NCBI RefSeq assembly: GCF_902686445.1
Contig: NC_062223.1
Span: 41,324,998 to 41,388,997, forward strand
Direction of reading: 5' to 3'
DNA length: 64,000 nt
Origin: Sciurus carolinensis
Taxonomy: Eukaryota > Chordata > Mammalia > Rodentia > Sciuridae
Notes under the pieces: model-generated
Database searches by the model: none
What the model saw: only the letters and a program-made list of their open reading frames with translations
Told to the model about the DNA's origin: nothing
Program-made: the position numbers and the translations under genes
In this document: in pieces, positions 19,091 to 32,364 of the stretch
Numbering within the stretch: the stretch's first letter is position 1
Layout: each line of letters opens with the position of its first letter

Positions 19091-19669
19091 CTATCTGAGG
19101 GCTTATGACATCAAGCTATGCTCCATGAGGTACTTTACAAATTGCAGCCCTACTTAAAAGTGCCGCTTAAAAATGAAGACTCTTAGGTCCCAGCTAAAAC
19201 CTAGTAATCAAAATCTCTAGAGATAAAACTTCATAAGTGAATTACTAGGTATTTCTTATAAACAAAGCAAAATAAAGATGGTGTCTATGAATCATACCTA
19301 ATGAAATAAAACTTATCAAAAAAGATAATGGTGTTTGGGCATTACTGTTTCCCAATTGTATTAACGATGTCATCCACGAACTATCCTGGACAAGTGTCAT
19401 TCCTCAGCTTCATTTGTAAGTGCCCATGCTCAAAAACGCTCTCCCAAACAATGAGCAACAGCACAGCAAAGCGTGTCTGCTCTCATCCCTAACGTCTCTA
19501 GATCTTCCAGTGTTCAGCCTCCTCAGAGCACCACGAAGATGCTGCAAAACCAAAGCTGACTGGTCACTGTAGTATGCGGATTATAAGGCCTTGGATATAT
19601 ACCAAGGAGTGGGAGTACTGGGGTCAAATGGTGGCTCCATTCCAAGTCCTTTCCTAAGAAAAGGAAAGA
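19091..19669. other. non-coding stretch, nothing recognised
   Basis: Ends in an A20 run at 19670-19689. Confidence 0.45.
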
Positions 19670-19689
19670 AAAAAAAAAAAAAAAAAAAA
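19670..19689 (+). repeat. poly(A) run
   Basis: Twenty consecutive A with flanking A-rich sequence, possibly a retroposon tail, but no body was recognised upstream. Confidence 0.9.
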
Positions 19690-19856
19690 GACTAAAACAG
19701 GAAAATAAAAAAATATTTCAGATAGAGGTAAATGATGTGAAGAAATTCAAATACCCTAGTGGGACACTATGGTTCAAGATACATGAAGGCAAGAATTGCT
19801 GTTTGCTTGTTTGTTGCTTGGTTCCCAGTGCTGACAACAGTGCCTGAAAACAGAAA

Positions 19857-20350
19857 CTCAATAAATATTTGTTCTATGAACAGATATGATGGGAGGGGCA
19901 GGAAAGAATTCATTTAGATAGCATGAAGAGACCTGCCTGAAGAAGACCTTTCAATGAAGAGTTTTATGCAAAGGATCGAAGCTAAGAAGACCATGTCAAA
20001 GGACTTTCTTGGTAGAGGAAATATCAGGTACAAAACCCTGGGGTTAGAGCAACCTTTTCCTGTTCATTAAGCAGAACAAAGTCCTGTGGGGTTCAGCATG
20101 GTGATCCTAGGAAGAAGGTTCAGGGTGAAGTTGGTGAAATAGACCAGAACTAGACCACATCAGACCTTGAGGTAAGCCAGTGTTTTCAAAGCAGGGAGGC
20201 AAGGGTCTGGTTTGTGATATACACAGTTATTTCATTGCCCTATAGAGAACAAACTGTAGGATCGTAGTGTAGGTCTAGGAGGACCATTTAGGAGATTACT
20301 ACAGAGCTACTGGTGAGTGATTATGAAGATCTGGAAGCCCACGGTCTCAG
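19857..20350 (-). repeat. L2 LINE fragment
   Basis: Same segment as 18893-19090 and continuing through 'aaaaccctggggttagagc' and 'aggagattactacagagcta', parts of the reverse-strand L2 3' region. Confidence 0.5.
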
Positions 20351-20359
20351 GCACAAGAC

Positions 20360-21335
20360 CTCTGATCTCACATAGTAGAATTATGGCAACAAGGCCTAAA
20401 AACCCTTACTCATGGGTATGCTCTCTCTCTCAGCTAACTCAGGGAAATGGAGTTTTGGTTATTAACTCAAAGGACTTTGGTTATTAAAGTACCAGTTGCT
20501 TGAAAAGTACCAGAAAATAGCAAGTAAGCCTGGTTCTGGTTATAATCCCCAGGACAGAGATGTTGGGATGGTCTAGACGGGATCCAGAAAGCAGCACTGA
20601 AATCAAGAAGGTGCCCAAGGCCAAAGTCAACACTGGGAACCAAGGATTCATAACTATGGAAATGGTCAAAGTAACAAAATTCTGGAAAATGTTGAGTCTT
20701 CTCCAAATGACTTCACAGATGGAATAACTACTTCCTGGTACATCCAACTTCTGTCCCATTCCTCAGGGTCACTCAGAGCATTTGACTGACCTCTGCCCCA
20801 GCAACATAATGAATGGAGGAGGATTCAAGTACTGTCTACCAGTTCCAAGTTAATTGTGGAACACTGCCTCTGTTTTCACATTGCTCATGTCATCACAGAA
20901 TAGTGTTTAAAGCCACTCTTCTTCCAACAGAAATGAATAAAATTGGATACTGCCAGTATGTCACCTTTGCATATGAAAAGGACTCAGCTGATATTTGAAG
21001 GATGTTCCTACTGATTGCCTATTGTCATAGCATCAGATTAGAGGGGAGAGAGAGCTTGGCTTCTGATTGTTACACCCATGACAAGGAGGGCCTTCAGTCA
21101 CATCTCATTAATTTACTGTAGAACGGAATGTCACATTGACATTTCATATTATCCTGTTTCTTTGTTAACAGAATTATTTTAAGCTTAAACTCATTGAGTG
21201 TCTAGCTGGGCTATTTATATGAACTATGACTCTAATCTTCTGATGTCTTGACCTGCGCACAAGACAAGATTTTACTATTTATAAAAATGATTAACTGTTT
21301 TTGTCTTTGGGGTCAAACAGATGTAGCTGGAATAT
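20360..21335. other. non-coding stretch, nothing recognised
   Basis: Short minus-strand frames at 20467-20759 overlap in two phases with no homology. No repeat assigned. Confidence 0.45.
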
Positions 21336-21339
21336 TCTT

Positions 21340-21500
21340 TGCTCTATTTCCTAACCAGGTCTCCTTGGGCAAGTGATTTATCCTCTCTGGGCCTTAGTTT
21401 CCTCATTGGTGACAAGAAAAATAATATCTACCTTATGTGCTTCTTATGAAGATCAAATGAAATAATGAGAAAGCACTTGAAATTATCTAAGAAAACAATT
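21340..21500 (+). repeat. MIR SINE fragment
   Basis: 'ccttgggcaagtgatttatc', 'gccttagtttcctcattggt', then 'aaatgaaataatgag'. Confidence 0.75.
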
Positions 21501-21539
21501 TGTAGTAAAATTAGAACAATACTAATGGCAAATGCTGTT

Positions 21540-21722
21540 AGCACTCCCTCTTTGCCAGGGAGTGCTAAGTAAGTTAAATATATTAGCTAACTAAATCATC
21601 ACAGCAACTCCCCACATTACACACTACATTTATTTTCTCCATTTTACAGATGAGCAAACTGTGTGCTCATAGGTCAGATTATTGGCAGGAATAAAGCCTA
21701 GACCATCTGACTTCAGAGGCTG
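21540..21722 (-). repeat. MIR SINE fragment
   Basis: 'attttacagatgagcaaact' and 'catctgacttcagaggctgt'. At its left edge there is a perfect 10-bp inverted repeat, AGCACTCCCT / AGGGAGTGCT (21540-21566, 7-base loop). Confidence 0.65.
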
Positions 21723-22049
21723 TGCAGATGCACTCTGCTGTTCTACATCCACGTGGACTTCTTGACATAAGTAGCTGCACACGTTCAGAGATCCAGACCC
21801 AACATCACCCTGAAATCCAAGTCACCTGCCCAACACCCAGCACCTCTCATAGTCTCCTCCTCAATGTCTGTCAGCTCAGATTTGACAGGTCAGTGTTAGG
21901 GTTCCTCTTCTTCCCCTGAACCCTGCACTAGTCATTGTCTTCCCCAGCACAGTTCCCTCCTTCTGGAAGCTACCATTCACTCTCCATGCCTCCATCCTTT
22001 CAACCACTCACCTACCCCATCAGTGGGTAGCTGTTGACTCTACCTTCAA

Positions 22050-22725
22050 AATAAATCCAGAACTCGCCTACGTCTCCCCACCTCCCCCGCAATGTCCTGG
22101 CCCAAGTCACCATCACCTCTTGTAGTAATGTCCCAATGGGCCACCAAAATCTGCTCTCCTGTCCTTTCATTCAACACTCAACATCTGAATACCTCCAACA
22201 CTTCCAATAACTCCTCCTTCCACACAGGATACAAGTAAAAATTTGTACAATGGCATACAAGACTCTACCTAAGGACTCAGCTATATCATCTCTGACCTCA
22301 TCTCCTACTCCTTTCACCCTCTCTTACTCTATTCCAGCCACACTGGCCCCTGCCTTTGTGAAACACAACAGGAACATGCTACCTCAGGGCCTTTGCATAG
22401 ATTGTTCCCTCAACCTTGAATACCATCTGACCTGATAGTGACATGGTGCCCTCTTTTGCCTCCTGTTCTCCATTCACCAACGCCATCACCACCATCCTAC
22501 TCTGATCCTATTCCTGCCCCTTGCTCTATTTTTCTCCATGACTTCTATCACTATCTAACATACTATGTATTTTCTTATTTGTTTGTTTCTTATCTGACTT
22601 CCTCTCTAAAATGTAACTCCATGGTGGCAAGGACTTCTGACTATTTTGCTCATTTCTCTACCCACCCCATACCTAGACCATGACTGGCACATAGATGATG
22701 CTCACTGCATATGTGATCAATTAAT
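22050..22725 (+). repeat. L2 LINE, 3' part
   Basis: 'ctcagggcctttgcatagat', 'tttatttg'-like runs, 'aaaatgtaactccatggtgg', 'gactggcacatagatgatgc' follow the L2 3' end in order. The short frames here are part of the repeat. Confidence 0.7.
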
Positions 22726-22729
22726 GATG

Positions 22730-25700
22730 AATAGTTCCCCCATTGGGAGCCAAAGGATATAAGGTCACACGCCAGGTATGATACAATGAGCCTCCTTAGG
22801 ATCTCCTTAGTCAAAGTCCCACCTGAATGTTTACCTCTTTCTTCAGGTCTAATCTTAGAGAATCGTTTCTCAGAGGTCAGCTTATTAATCTTCAAATTCC
22901 CATAAGATAATAAAATAATATTAAACTACCATCAGTGGATATAAATCAGTTTGTGAAATCTCTCCCACCTTGTGAATTCCTGAGAACAAGTTCACATACA
23001 AGTGAAGAAGTTGACTAGGGGAAGCAGAAGTACCACAGGGGTGAATCCTCCTGATGGGAAGGTCCTGATGTTGGACCTATGGGATGTGCAGGAGGAGGGA
23101 GGCAGAAGCACCAGCAGTAGGAAGGAGCAGGATCAGAGGAGAGAGGAATTTCTCTTTCCTGCTGATTTTCTTTGGACTCGTCCAGGATCTTTAGGAAGAC
23201 TTTTAAGCTACTGGTACCACTTCTTAGTCTTAAGCTTAAGTTTTTTTTTTTTTTCATTTCTTTACTCTTTATTACAAAAATAAAGAGTAAATATTCCATC
23301 TGTCTCCTGCAAGTCTACTAACACCTGCTCACCTTTCAAGGTTTCTCTACCACCCACAACTGGTAGATCATGTCCCCAAACCCCTGTGACAAGCCACTGT
23401 AGGGTCAGAGCCTTTGGCACTGATCACCTATTAGAATCATTTATAGAGTTTTAAAGATGGAAAGGGGATTATTTGTTTACTTGTCCTTGGGAGGAACCAA
23501 GGAATAGGTGAATTCCCCAGGTGAGTGGAAGGCACTGCCAGAGCAGGAAACAACTAGGATAGAACAGGAGGAGTCACTCAGGTCTGGCCCTCCCCAGGCA
23601 CGTGACACTGGTGGAGTCGCTGTACCTTGTTAGGTAGGACACTTGTCAGAAAAATACCCATTTTTATTTCTTAGGAATCATAGAAATTAAATAAGAAAAT
23701 TTTATAAAAGTATTTTATGAAGGGCTACACTCTAGTCGGTACAGAGAGTTTGAAGAACACTTGCATGAACAGAACGTAGAGCAACTCAGCCATTTCTCTC
23801 AGAGACAGGACCACACAGAGAAATGATCCCCACACTGAGGCACGAGAGACAGAGCCTTGCAAGAGTCTCCCCATGATATCAACAATATTGGCTTTTTAAT
23901 TACCAATCTATATTCACCATGTAAAACATAGACAACACTGATAACACCCTTTTCTCCAACACTGTATAAATTATATAGTAACCAAAAAATCAAAAACAAA
24001 TAGAAATGACCTACAATTCAACCATTCGTGGATGGCCATCAGTGTATTCTTCCAGAATCCAATGCATAACACAAATAAGCAAGATATAGGTCATACCATA
24101 TGGCTCTCAATCTCCTTTGCTCACTTAACACAACACAGACATCTCAATATCAATGAATTCAGCTCTCTACCTCATTGTCCTAAGGACTGCATTGTAGCCA
24201 GTGACTGAGACTCTACCACAGAGGGTTATTTCCAGTTATTCTTCCCTTATGAACAATTCGACAATAGGCCCACACATGTGGGGTCAATCTTCACTTATTC
24301 AGAACATCATATTCCCAGAATAAGTTTCAAATAATAAAACTTCTTAACTATAATGCTAAGAATGTAAGCATTCTTTCCTATAGAAATACTGAATTTTCAA
24401 AAATTCAAATATATGGTATTGTTCACTGGAATTCATGTTCTCTTATTCCTGGGTACGGGGTCAAACCTGATCCCCCAGTCACTCAACGTTGGGTGAGACC
24501 ATGGACTAACTTTTAGACAATGGAGTGTGAGCTATAGGGATAGATGTGTGCCAGCCTGGGCTGTTAGACCTCTTGGGCGAAGCTCCTTTGTCCCCCGCCT
24601 CCTTTGCTGTCAGAGGACAATATCTAGAGTCCCTTTGGAAGCTCCATGTTAAAGATGGAAGAGCCCCCATCAGCCAACATCCCTGAACAACCATAACACA
24701 CAGACTGAAACCTGCCAAACTAGAACAAACTTAGATTACTTACTCAAGAAACAAGAAGCTTCCACTGTGTTTATATATATAACATAATACACCATTCAGA
24801 GCTTACACATAACAGCAATCGACCCTCCTTAATTATACAGAAAGGTCTATCTTAAAATGGAACAGTGTCATAACAAAATCTAATATACATGGCTTAGCAG
24901 CCAAGAAGTATGTGGTGGGAAACCTAAGCAGGGACTCAAAATAAGAAGACCCGTGACAAAAAGTGCCAAAGCATTTGGTAAAACATGAGTCTGGGAAAAC
25001 AGCATGTACCTTCCATGCTGGTACCTGTGGGGAGGGAGGGAGGCAGGAGAGAGCTCTTAGTAGGTTGACTACTATTTGTTGCATTCGAATGAGGATTTAT
25101 AAGAAAGAAATGAATTCAAGAAAGATCTGGTTGATTTGCAAGCAGAAATGAAAGAGAATAAAGAAAGTCTAGGAATCCAGGCTTCCCAGAACTGAAAAAA
25201 AAATTGACTGCTAATGAACCATAAGTAATAGGGAATGAGATTAAAAACATACCTTGAAGCCTCCATCAATTCTTATTAGTTCAATGAGTACTCAATGAGT
25301 ATGGAAAATATCATATGAAGTATATTTCTTTTTCACCCAAGACTTTGGTTTCAGGTGGGTGACAAAAGTCATTAGGGTGCAGGAAAGAGGTACTGAGCCA
25401 GCTGAGGAGGGAAGCAGGTAGGGCCTGAGTGTCATGTCTTAGGAAAGGATTTGGGTACGATTACTCACACACAGAACTCACCAGAAGCAAAGAGATCAGA
25501 AGGCAGCTGAGTATTCGAGGCAGTGATCTTACTTAAGAAACCTGTCCCTAAACTAAAAGAGCTTTGGCTAGTAACACCTTGCAAGAACTCTAAGGTCACA
25601 CATTGGAGCCACCCCTGTGGAAGGTGACCCCAGGTCTCCTTTCACCCAGGGACAAGGAAGGTGCATACAGGACAGGGGACTGGGATCGCTCAGTAGACAA

Positions 25701-25870
25701 TGGAACTCCTTTGAAAGTGAAGAATGAGGACTTTTTAAAGAAATTTTTCTGTTCCAGGGAAGAAACCCTTCACAATGTCTGCCCAGCAAGGTTCCTTCAC
25801 TGCTGTGAACCAGTGATGGCTCCCTTCTCCCACTTCCTGAATGGGAGTCTTATCTTGTCCTGTCCAACCA
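22730..25870. other. non-coding stretch with a perfect small hairpin
   Basis: No gene. 23261-23291 is an 11-bp perfect stem TTTACTCTTTA / TAAAGAGTAAA with a 9-base loop, after a T run. The rest was not assigned. Confidence 0.5.
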
Positions 25871-25874
25871 TTGA

Positions 25875-25876
<2 letters not shown>

Positions 25877-25905
<29 letters not shown>
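25877..25905 (+). repeat. (TG)n microsatellite
   Basis: About fourteen uninterrupted TG units. Confidence 0.95.
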
Positions 25906-25908
<3 letters not shown>

Positions 25909-26289
25909 GCCAGTGCAGGAGGGAAGGGGGAGAGATAACCTATATTTTAACACACAGTTTGTTAAACCTTTAGGAGTTTCATCTGTATATCATTGACAAG
26001 TCTGTGCCACGCCCAGGATTCTTGCCTTTGAACTTGAGTCCCATGTTTGGATGGAACTTTGTACCCTGTCCCATAAGAAAGAGGGCAAGTGCTCTATGTG
26101 GGTGGAAGTGTTTGGTGACCAAAAAGTCCGACGATGGTAGAAAATTTTAGATGTCACCAAAATCTTTGTTCCACTCTTCTCTCAGGAACGCAGCTAGCTT
26201 CTATTTCCTGCCTCTCTTGGAATCAGATGTGGTCATATGCTTGAGTTCTAGTGAATTGGGAATAGAAATGCCATTTGCAGTCCTGGCCC

Positions 26290-26292
<3 letters not shown>
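25906..26292. other. non-coding stretch, nothing recognised
   Basis: No gene or nameable repeat. Confidence 0.45.

Positions 26293-26322
<30 letters not shown>
26293..26322 (+). repeat. (AC)n microsatellite
   Basis: Fifteen AC units. Confidence 0.95.
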
Positions 26323-26324
<2 letters not shown>

Positions 26325-27690
26325 ATACTGTACACTTCCAATGAATAACCTCCTATGCTCATTTCCCTTCAGTCACCTGGATGTCAATGTCCATAGACTA
26401 GATGTGACATCAGTGCCCAGGGTATCTTTGAAAATTGTGTTTTGAAGACTGAGCCCTGAGTGACAGGGAATGAAGTAGAGCTCCTTTCTTACCTTCCCAA
26501 GCTTCCAAAAACTGCTCTGGCTGGGTTAACCCATCTATGTTCTTTGATCCATCATCTTTATTTGGGTTTATTTATTACAGCAGATAAGGCTATCCTGACT
26601 AATGAGACTAATATAATTCAAAAGCACATAATTTATGAAAATGAAATTTCATTTATTCTACCAATCACAGTCCTTGAATGATTGATCAATTACCAATACC
26701 CCTGTACACCCTTCTGAATTTTTTTTGCATTGGTATGTACACATGCATTTATTACAAAAAAAAATGAGGGTATCATACTATACACATAGTTGGAGATATT
26801 TTTAAAGAACTTGTCAGTTTTATAGGACATGCATTAAGATGGCCAGAGAGTACTCTATGACTTGACTAAAATAATAATTATGCTTTCAGAGCTAATGAAA
26901 ACTCAGAGCTCATGAAAACTTTGTGACAAATCTGTAAAAACTATTTATACTTTCCAAAAAGCACTTTGCTTGAAACTTAGCAAGTGGCATATACAGAGAC
27001 GGGATTATTTAACACCACCCAGAAATATGCAGAAGTAACAACTTCTATCCCAGTGCCTGAAAGTAAATGTAACAGCAAAAGTCTACATGTGACTACAGGA
27101 AAGAGAATGTGCTCCATCTGGCCCTCTCCCATTCGCCTTCTGAGTGTGTGTGTTACCAGTAAGCCTGGCATCTCTATATAGACTAAAGCAGCCAGACTCT
27201 GCATTTAGCACTGACTTAGAAGTACAGGTGCCTGCGAGCAATTGATACATTGCCCAGTGTTTTTCTTAGTTGTTCATCCTTCTTATTTATAGATATTTTC
27301 AGACTTTCCTTACAACAACATGGAACATAGAGCTAGTGCATGATAAATTATCTCAATCAATTATTGTCTCAGAAGGTACTGCTTGCCCTGGAATTCTTGG
27401 AATAATGTCTCATTACCACTGACATCTCTAACTGAACTTAAGAACACTTGGATACCATCCTCCAGTTTGTAAAGGTCAAATCTGGGTTTTGTTCGATCAT
27501 GATAATACACTTTCCCATAAGCTCATGGATCTCTGGCTGCCGAGAGGATGGTCCTCCACTTGCCTCTACCTGGCCAGCCCATCTCACCACCTCTGCATTG
27601 GTCTGAGTACAATGCCCCTTTTCTGTGTTTCCAGAGCATTCTGGAACTTCTATCCACTAAATCAAATTCATTTTTGTCATCATCACATAC
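26323..27690. other. non-coding stretch, part likely an old repeat
   Basis: 26370-26620 ends 'ttattacagcagataaggct', reminiscent of an old LTR-type repeat that I cannot name. Nothing else recognised. Confidence 0.4.
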
Positions 27691-27694
27691 ATAG

Positions 27695-27800
27695 GATGCC
27701 TAAGTGCCAGACACTGTGCATTTTCATCTCATTTGAATCAAGAATTGATTTTATAATGAGGAAACTGAGGCTTGGTTGAGAATCAAAGTCAAAATTCTAG
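27695..27800 (-). repeat. MIR SINE fragment
   Basis: 'agtgccagacactgtgcatt' and 'aatgaggaaactgaggcttg'. Confidence 0.65.
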
Positions 27801-29415
27801 CCCAGATAATCCAATCCAAAAAGTCATATTATAAAATGGCAATAATAATAGTTGACTTTTTGCCTCCTACCTCTTCCCTCCTTCAATAAATACTTTTTGA
27901 TCATTTATTGTCACTTGTTTTCTTTACCAGGCTTACATTACAGTACATTATGAGCAATTTGAAATAAAAGACTGCATTTTTTTCATTTGTCATTGAAAAT
28001 GTTTAATATCATACCTGAAAGATCATTGCTGCTCAGTTAATGCGTCTTACAATGCCAGATGCAGACTCTCAAGCCTGTGCTGTGCACTGCCTGCATAAAC
28101 AGGAGACAGGAAAAGTCCCTCTGAAACCAAAGAGAGTAGGTTGACATTTCCATGCCATCAAAGAGAGGCTGGACATCTGCAGGTTAATATTCCTGACCTT
28201 TTAAAATATAGAACTAGAAATACAACAATAGAGACTGTAACTTGGCTTGTTATAGAGTCAACATCCAAATAGTTTGGTTTTGTCTAATTCTGGTTTGTGT
28301 TTTTCAAGCCCTTTAATGGTCCAGAAAAAATAGAGAGCATTTGAGATTCAGATTGAGATAGGAAAATTCATAGAACAATTTGGGTTTCAGGTGAATGTTG
28401 AAGGATGGGTATAATATGGATCAATGCCAAAAATTCAGTACTTTTCAAACGAGGGAAACAATAGAGTCTATGGGAACAGGAGTGATTTGAACAGAAGTTA
28501 GTGCAGAATGGAAATCTCTAACAGTGGGATTTAAAGAGATAATCACGACAGTGATAAAGACAGACCCTAACTGATAAACAATAGAGAAATTAAAAAGATG
28601 ATAGATAATATAAAGAATATAGACAGTCGATAGATAGATGGATAGAAAGAAAAATTGGGCTCTGATCTTAAAAGAGACTTACAAAGAAAAGGTTGGAATT
28701 AGTGAGTAATTTTTGGTTTATGAACATAAGAAATATGCAGAAAGGAACAAGAGGGTATTTTAAAAATATATCTACTTGGCAATTGTTTGCAAGATGGATT
28801 TCCAAGAAGGGTTCCATTCATGATATCTTTCTGAGTCTTTTCTCTCTCATGGACTGGGGATAGGCAATCTCAAAATGATCACAATTCAGGGGAAAGAGCC
28901 AGTGGAGAAATTGTCCACCTGAATCAAGTTTCAATCACAGGGACACTCTCCATACAATTGAGCCTTTTGACCTTGTTCCTCAGCCAAGAACCAAAGCCCT
29001 CTGAGAAGGCTCCCCTTTGCCTTAAGCAATCTGCCCACAGTGGACAATATTGCTCTTTTTTTTCCAACCACCACTCTCTGCACTTCCACACCTAGAAGAG
29101 CATTTCCCAGGAAGCTTCTCTAGGAAGGTCTTCTGCAATTGAGCTCCTCACCCTCAGCCCCTAAGGGAAGGCCTTCAAAGGCTCTGCACAACACCATGCT
29201 CATGCATATCCCAAACACAACAGCTAGCACTGTGACTGTGGGTTTTTCTAGTGGTTCACACCTTCCTATAGAAGGAAGACAAGACTCTCAGTTTGGCTTC
29301 CAAGACCCTGGTGAAGTTGACACCCACTCTCTGGCTCAGTCTTCCCTCACCAGCAGAACTTCACCTCCAAGACTCTCATCTCCAGCCAACCCACTTAACT
29401 GCCTGATTTTCACGT
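27801..29415. other. non-coding stretch, nothing recognised
   Basis: A few GATA-type repeats near 28600-28650. The frame at 29139-29450 is unsupported. Confidence 0.45.
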
Positions 29416-29419
29416 CCTG

Positions 29420-29712
29420 GCCTTCTCTGAATATAATCCTCATGTCCTAACCCCTCTTCCTCATTCTCTGTAATCCAGTTTTCTCCAGCTTCCTGGATGC
29501 ACAACAACCTCCACTTCTTTCAAATTTCTAAGGAAATGATTGTGTCTACCCACGTTTTGGAAATTTTAAACTTTCGTATCATTCCTTAACCCTTCTTGGG
29601 AGTGTGTCCTTTCCTATCAATTACATTCCATGTGACAAAGACCTTGTTGAAAGCTTTTATATCCTTCACAGTCCCAAGCACCTAATAGGTGCTCAACAAA
29701 TACTCTGAGGTG
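29420..29712 (+). repeat. L2 LINE, 3' end
   Basis: 'agcacctaataggtgctcaa' and 'caaatactctgaggtgaatt' at the end. Confidence 0.55.
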
Positions 29713-30275
29713 AATTCGTAAGTACTGACTATTCATCTATTATATTGGATGGAACAGCAATAGGAGGGAAAACAGATTTGAAGTGGGTAATTCATCATTT
29801 CTCCCATGTGTTGCATAGCACAATTTTAATTAGAAACTCTTAGCATTACATATGGCTGTTCAGAAAATCAGGGTGTAGTTTTAGCTCAAGGGTTTGATTT
29901 GCCCGGGACTGAATGTGGCTGACTATTTCATTTGAAAGTAACCATAAATTGTAGTTCAAAATAACTTCATTTTTGCACCTTGCTCATTAATGCTTAGCAC
30001 AGCAATCTGAGAAGACATATCCGACCATCACAAATCTGACAGTCCATTTTTCACTACCATTTTTTTCATCTATTGCAAAACAAACAAGGATTTGCTGAAC
30101 TGAGTTTGCTGTCAGCAAAACAAGGCTGGCAATAGCGGAGTATCTCTAAAAAACACCTAGGTTTCCTCAAATTCTGCAGAATGTATCACATCCATACTCA
30201 TTGCACCTAGAAAAGGGAAAATGAAAACAGGAGCCATTTTTAAAAGAAAACTGAAATGCAGTAAACTAGTTAAAG
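29713..30275. other. non-coding stretch, nothing recognised
   Basis: AT-rich, no gene or nameable repeat. Confidence 0.45.
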
Positions 30276-30283
30276 CACACATA

Positions 30284-30315
<32 letters not shown>

Positions 30316-30316
30316 T
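30276..30316 (+). repeat. (CA)n and A-run microsatellite
   Basis: CA units lead into twenty A. Confidence 0.9.
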
Positions 30317-31830
30317 CAGGAAGGATCTACCAGGATGGTAGAAATTCTTGCTCTGTAGAAGAATATGCTGTAGGATCCTAAAACGACCTCACATTCTTGG
30401 CATTCGTAGACTTAATCATTCTTTCCATCACGACCTTCATGCTCAAATGCAAATAAGATGCAGTCATTTGTTGTGTTTTTGAGGTTCAAGTTTGAGTCAT
30501 ACATGCCGAAGTGATTCTTTTTTACTACGTGGCTTTGTTTAATATCAGAAGCAACCCTGTCGGATAGGTACTATACCAGCCCCACTTTACAGAGAAGAAA
30601 AACAGGGAAAGCTCAAGTTTTCATGGCCTCAGAACTTGGGCATTCCTGAGGCTGCCTGCTCTGTTTCAATAGCATCTGATACCCAGGAGGAAGACATCTC
30701 AGACTCAAGTTCCATTTAATGCTCTGTTCTTTTCTTGGCTTTTGGATCTGTAATCATGTGTTAGACTTTCTTCTCTTCTACCCAAGTTGAGACTGATACC
30801 ATCATGGTAGAGGCTTCCTGTAATTTTTGTTTACTAACAAAGTTCATTATTTCTGTAAAGCCGTCGTCTGATGCTCTAAGATTCATAAACAAAATTGGCA
30901 TGTGGAGGAGAGAGCAGCAGAAAGGCCTATGGGAATGCTCAGGGAGACCAGCCCCGCGTTTCCAGGGCAATCCTGTCTTGACCCCAAAGTTGAAGATACT
31001 TCCTAGTGACTCTTAGACATGGTGAAAAACACTGAGGAGGAATCATGGCTCCTTCCATCAGCCAAAACCTGGGTGATCAGACTAAACCGGAACATAATCA
31101 AAACCTGAGAAGAAAGAAGAAAAGAGAAGAAGGAAGTGGGCAGGGGGCGTTGAAGTATAAAGTTAAGTTGAAAGGTGAACAAAGGAATCTTTCTGGTTCC
31201 CTAAAGATCTTTCTGGGAATGTAAAAAGTCCAGTTTTTATTTCCTTGTGTTCTTTACAAAGCACCAGTGTGTAGGAGTATCTGAGTAGCATCTCTCTTCC
31301 TAAACCATTCACCAATCCAGTACCTAGATTTTGAGAACTACTATAAATGTTTAGCAATGGAGATCTGAACCTCAGTGTTAGTAGTGGTGCAGACAGATGA
31401 AAGGATGACCTTGGTGCAGAGGCAGATGGGCCTCATAACCCTGCTGTTCCAATCCCCGCCCAGACTTGAGAACACACATGCACAGGGAGCATGAGTCTAC
31501 AAAGAGGCCCCTGCCGCATGTTGCTTTTCCCAGGGAGGGAGAACAGGAAGCACCCTCAGGACCTTGGATTCACTGTCTCCAAACCTTCAAGACACCTGTT
31601 GCCATCTAACCAGCTGCCTCTCTCCACATCTCTCAGGAGAGCAAGGGGCTGGACAAGAACCCTCAGCACTATGCCCTAGGAAAGTCACCCCACATGGAAG
31701 TAGATAAGGGCCTTCTCTCCTAACAGATGGAGCCTGTCACACTGAAGCAGCTTCACCAGCCCAGAAAGCAGACCTGTCAGTCACTCCGCAGCTCTGGCCC
31801 CTGCAAAGGGCATGTACGACTTGGTCCCAC
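30317..31830. other. non-coding stretch, nothing recognised
   Basis: Short frames at 30761-31016 overlap on opposite strands. No support for a gene. Confidence 0.45.
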
Positions 31831-32360
31831 TGAAGCCAAGATTTAAAGATAGGCAGTCAGTATAGATATGCAGTCGGGTCAGATGGAGAAAACAAAGGTT
31901 GTTTTGGATCCTGGAAGTTAGAGACTGCCCCTGGGAGATAGGAATGTCACTGTTTCTAGAGCCCTTTGATTACCAAGATTACCTGCCTATACTACTCCCC
32001 CAAAAGGCTGCAGCCAGGGAGTTGTTAATTAAAGCCTTCCTGCCTGGATCACTCCCTTTGGCCCTTCCCCTGCCCGTCTGCTTCTCACCTTTTGTTCATC
32101 CTACCTGAATCTCCTGGGCCTAGTCACATAAGCAGGAAGGAGTGAGATAAGGGGGAAGAGAGCAAGAGAACAAAGAAAGTGTAAAATATATAAAAAGGGC
32201 AGGGCACTCTTACTTCTTGGGATACCAGAACACCAGTTATGGCTCCTTCTCTAGGGGTCTGTGTTACTACTTTTTAAATAAAACTTGCTTTCTACGCTTG
32301 CCTCCGCAAGTTTCTCTAATGTTCATACTTCAACATTTGAGGAAGCAGAACTCATCACCA
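31831..32360 (+). repeat. LTR of an unassigned, probably class I, endogenous retrovirus (copy 2)
   Basis: Same family as 674-1211. TATAAAAA at 32189-32196, AATAAA at 32277-32282, shared end block through CATCACC. No internal retroviral sequence was found on either side, so each copy is probably a solo LTR. Confidence 0.65.
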
Positions 32361-32364
32361 ATAA

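Noticed and set aside
18893..20050. Two similar segments about 960 bp apart that look like a local tandem duplication
   Set aside because: Both fit the same part of L2 on the reverse strand, so independent or fragmented L2 copies explain the similarity.
21540..21566. Perfect 10-bp inverted repeat with 7-base loop
   Set aside because: It sits at the edge of a MIR fragment with no T run, partner or conserved context. One such stem is expected by chance in this length of DNA.
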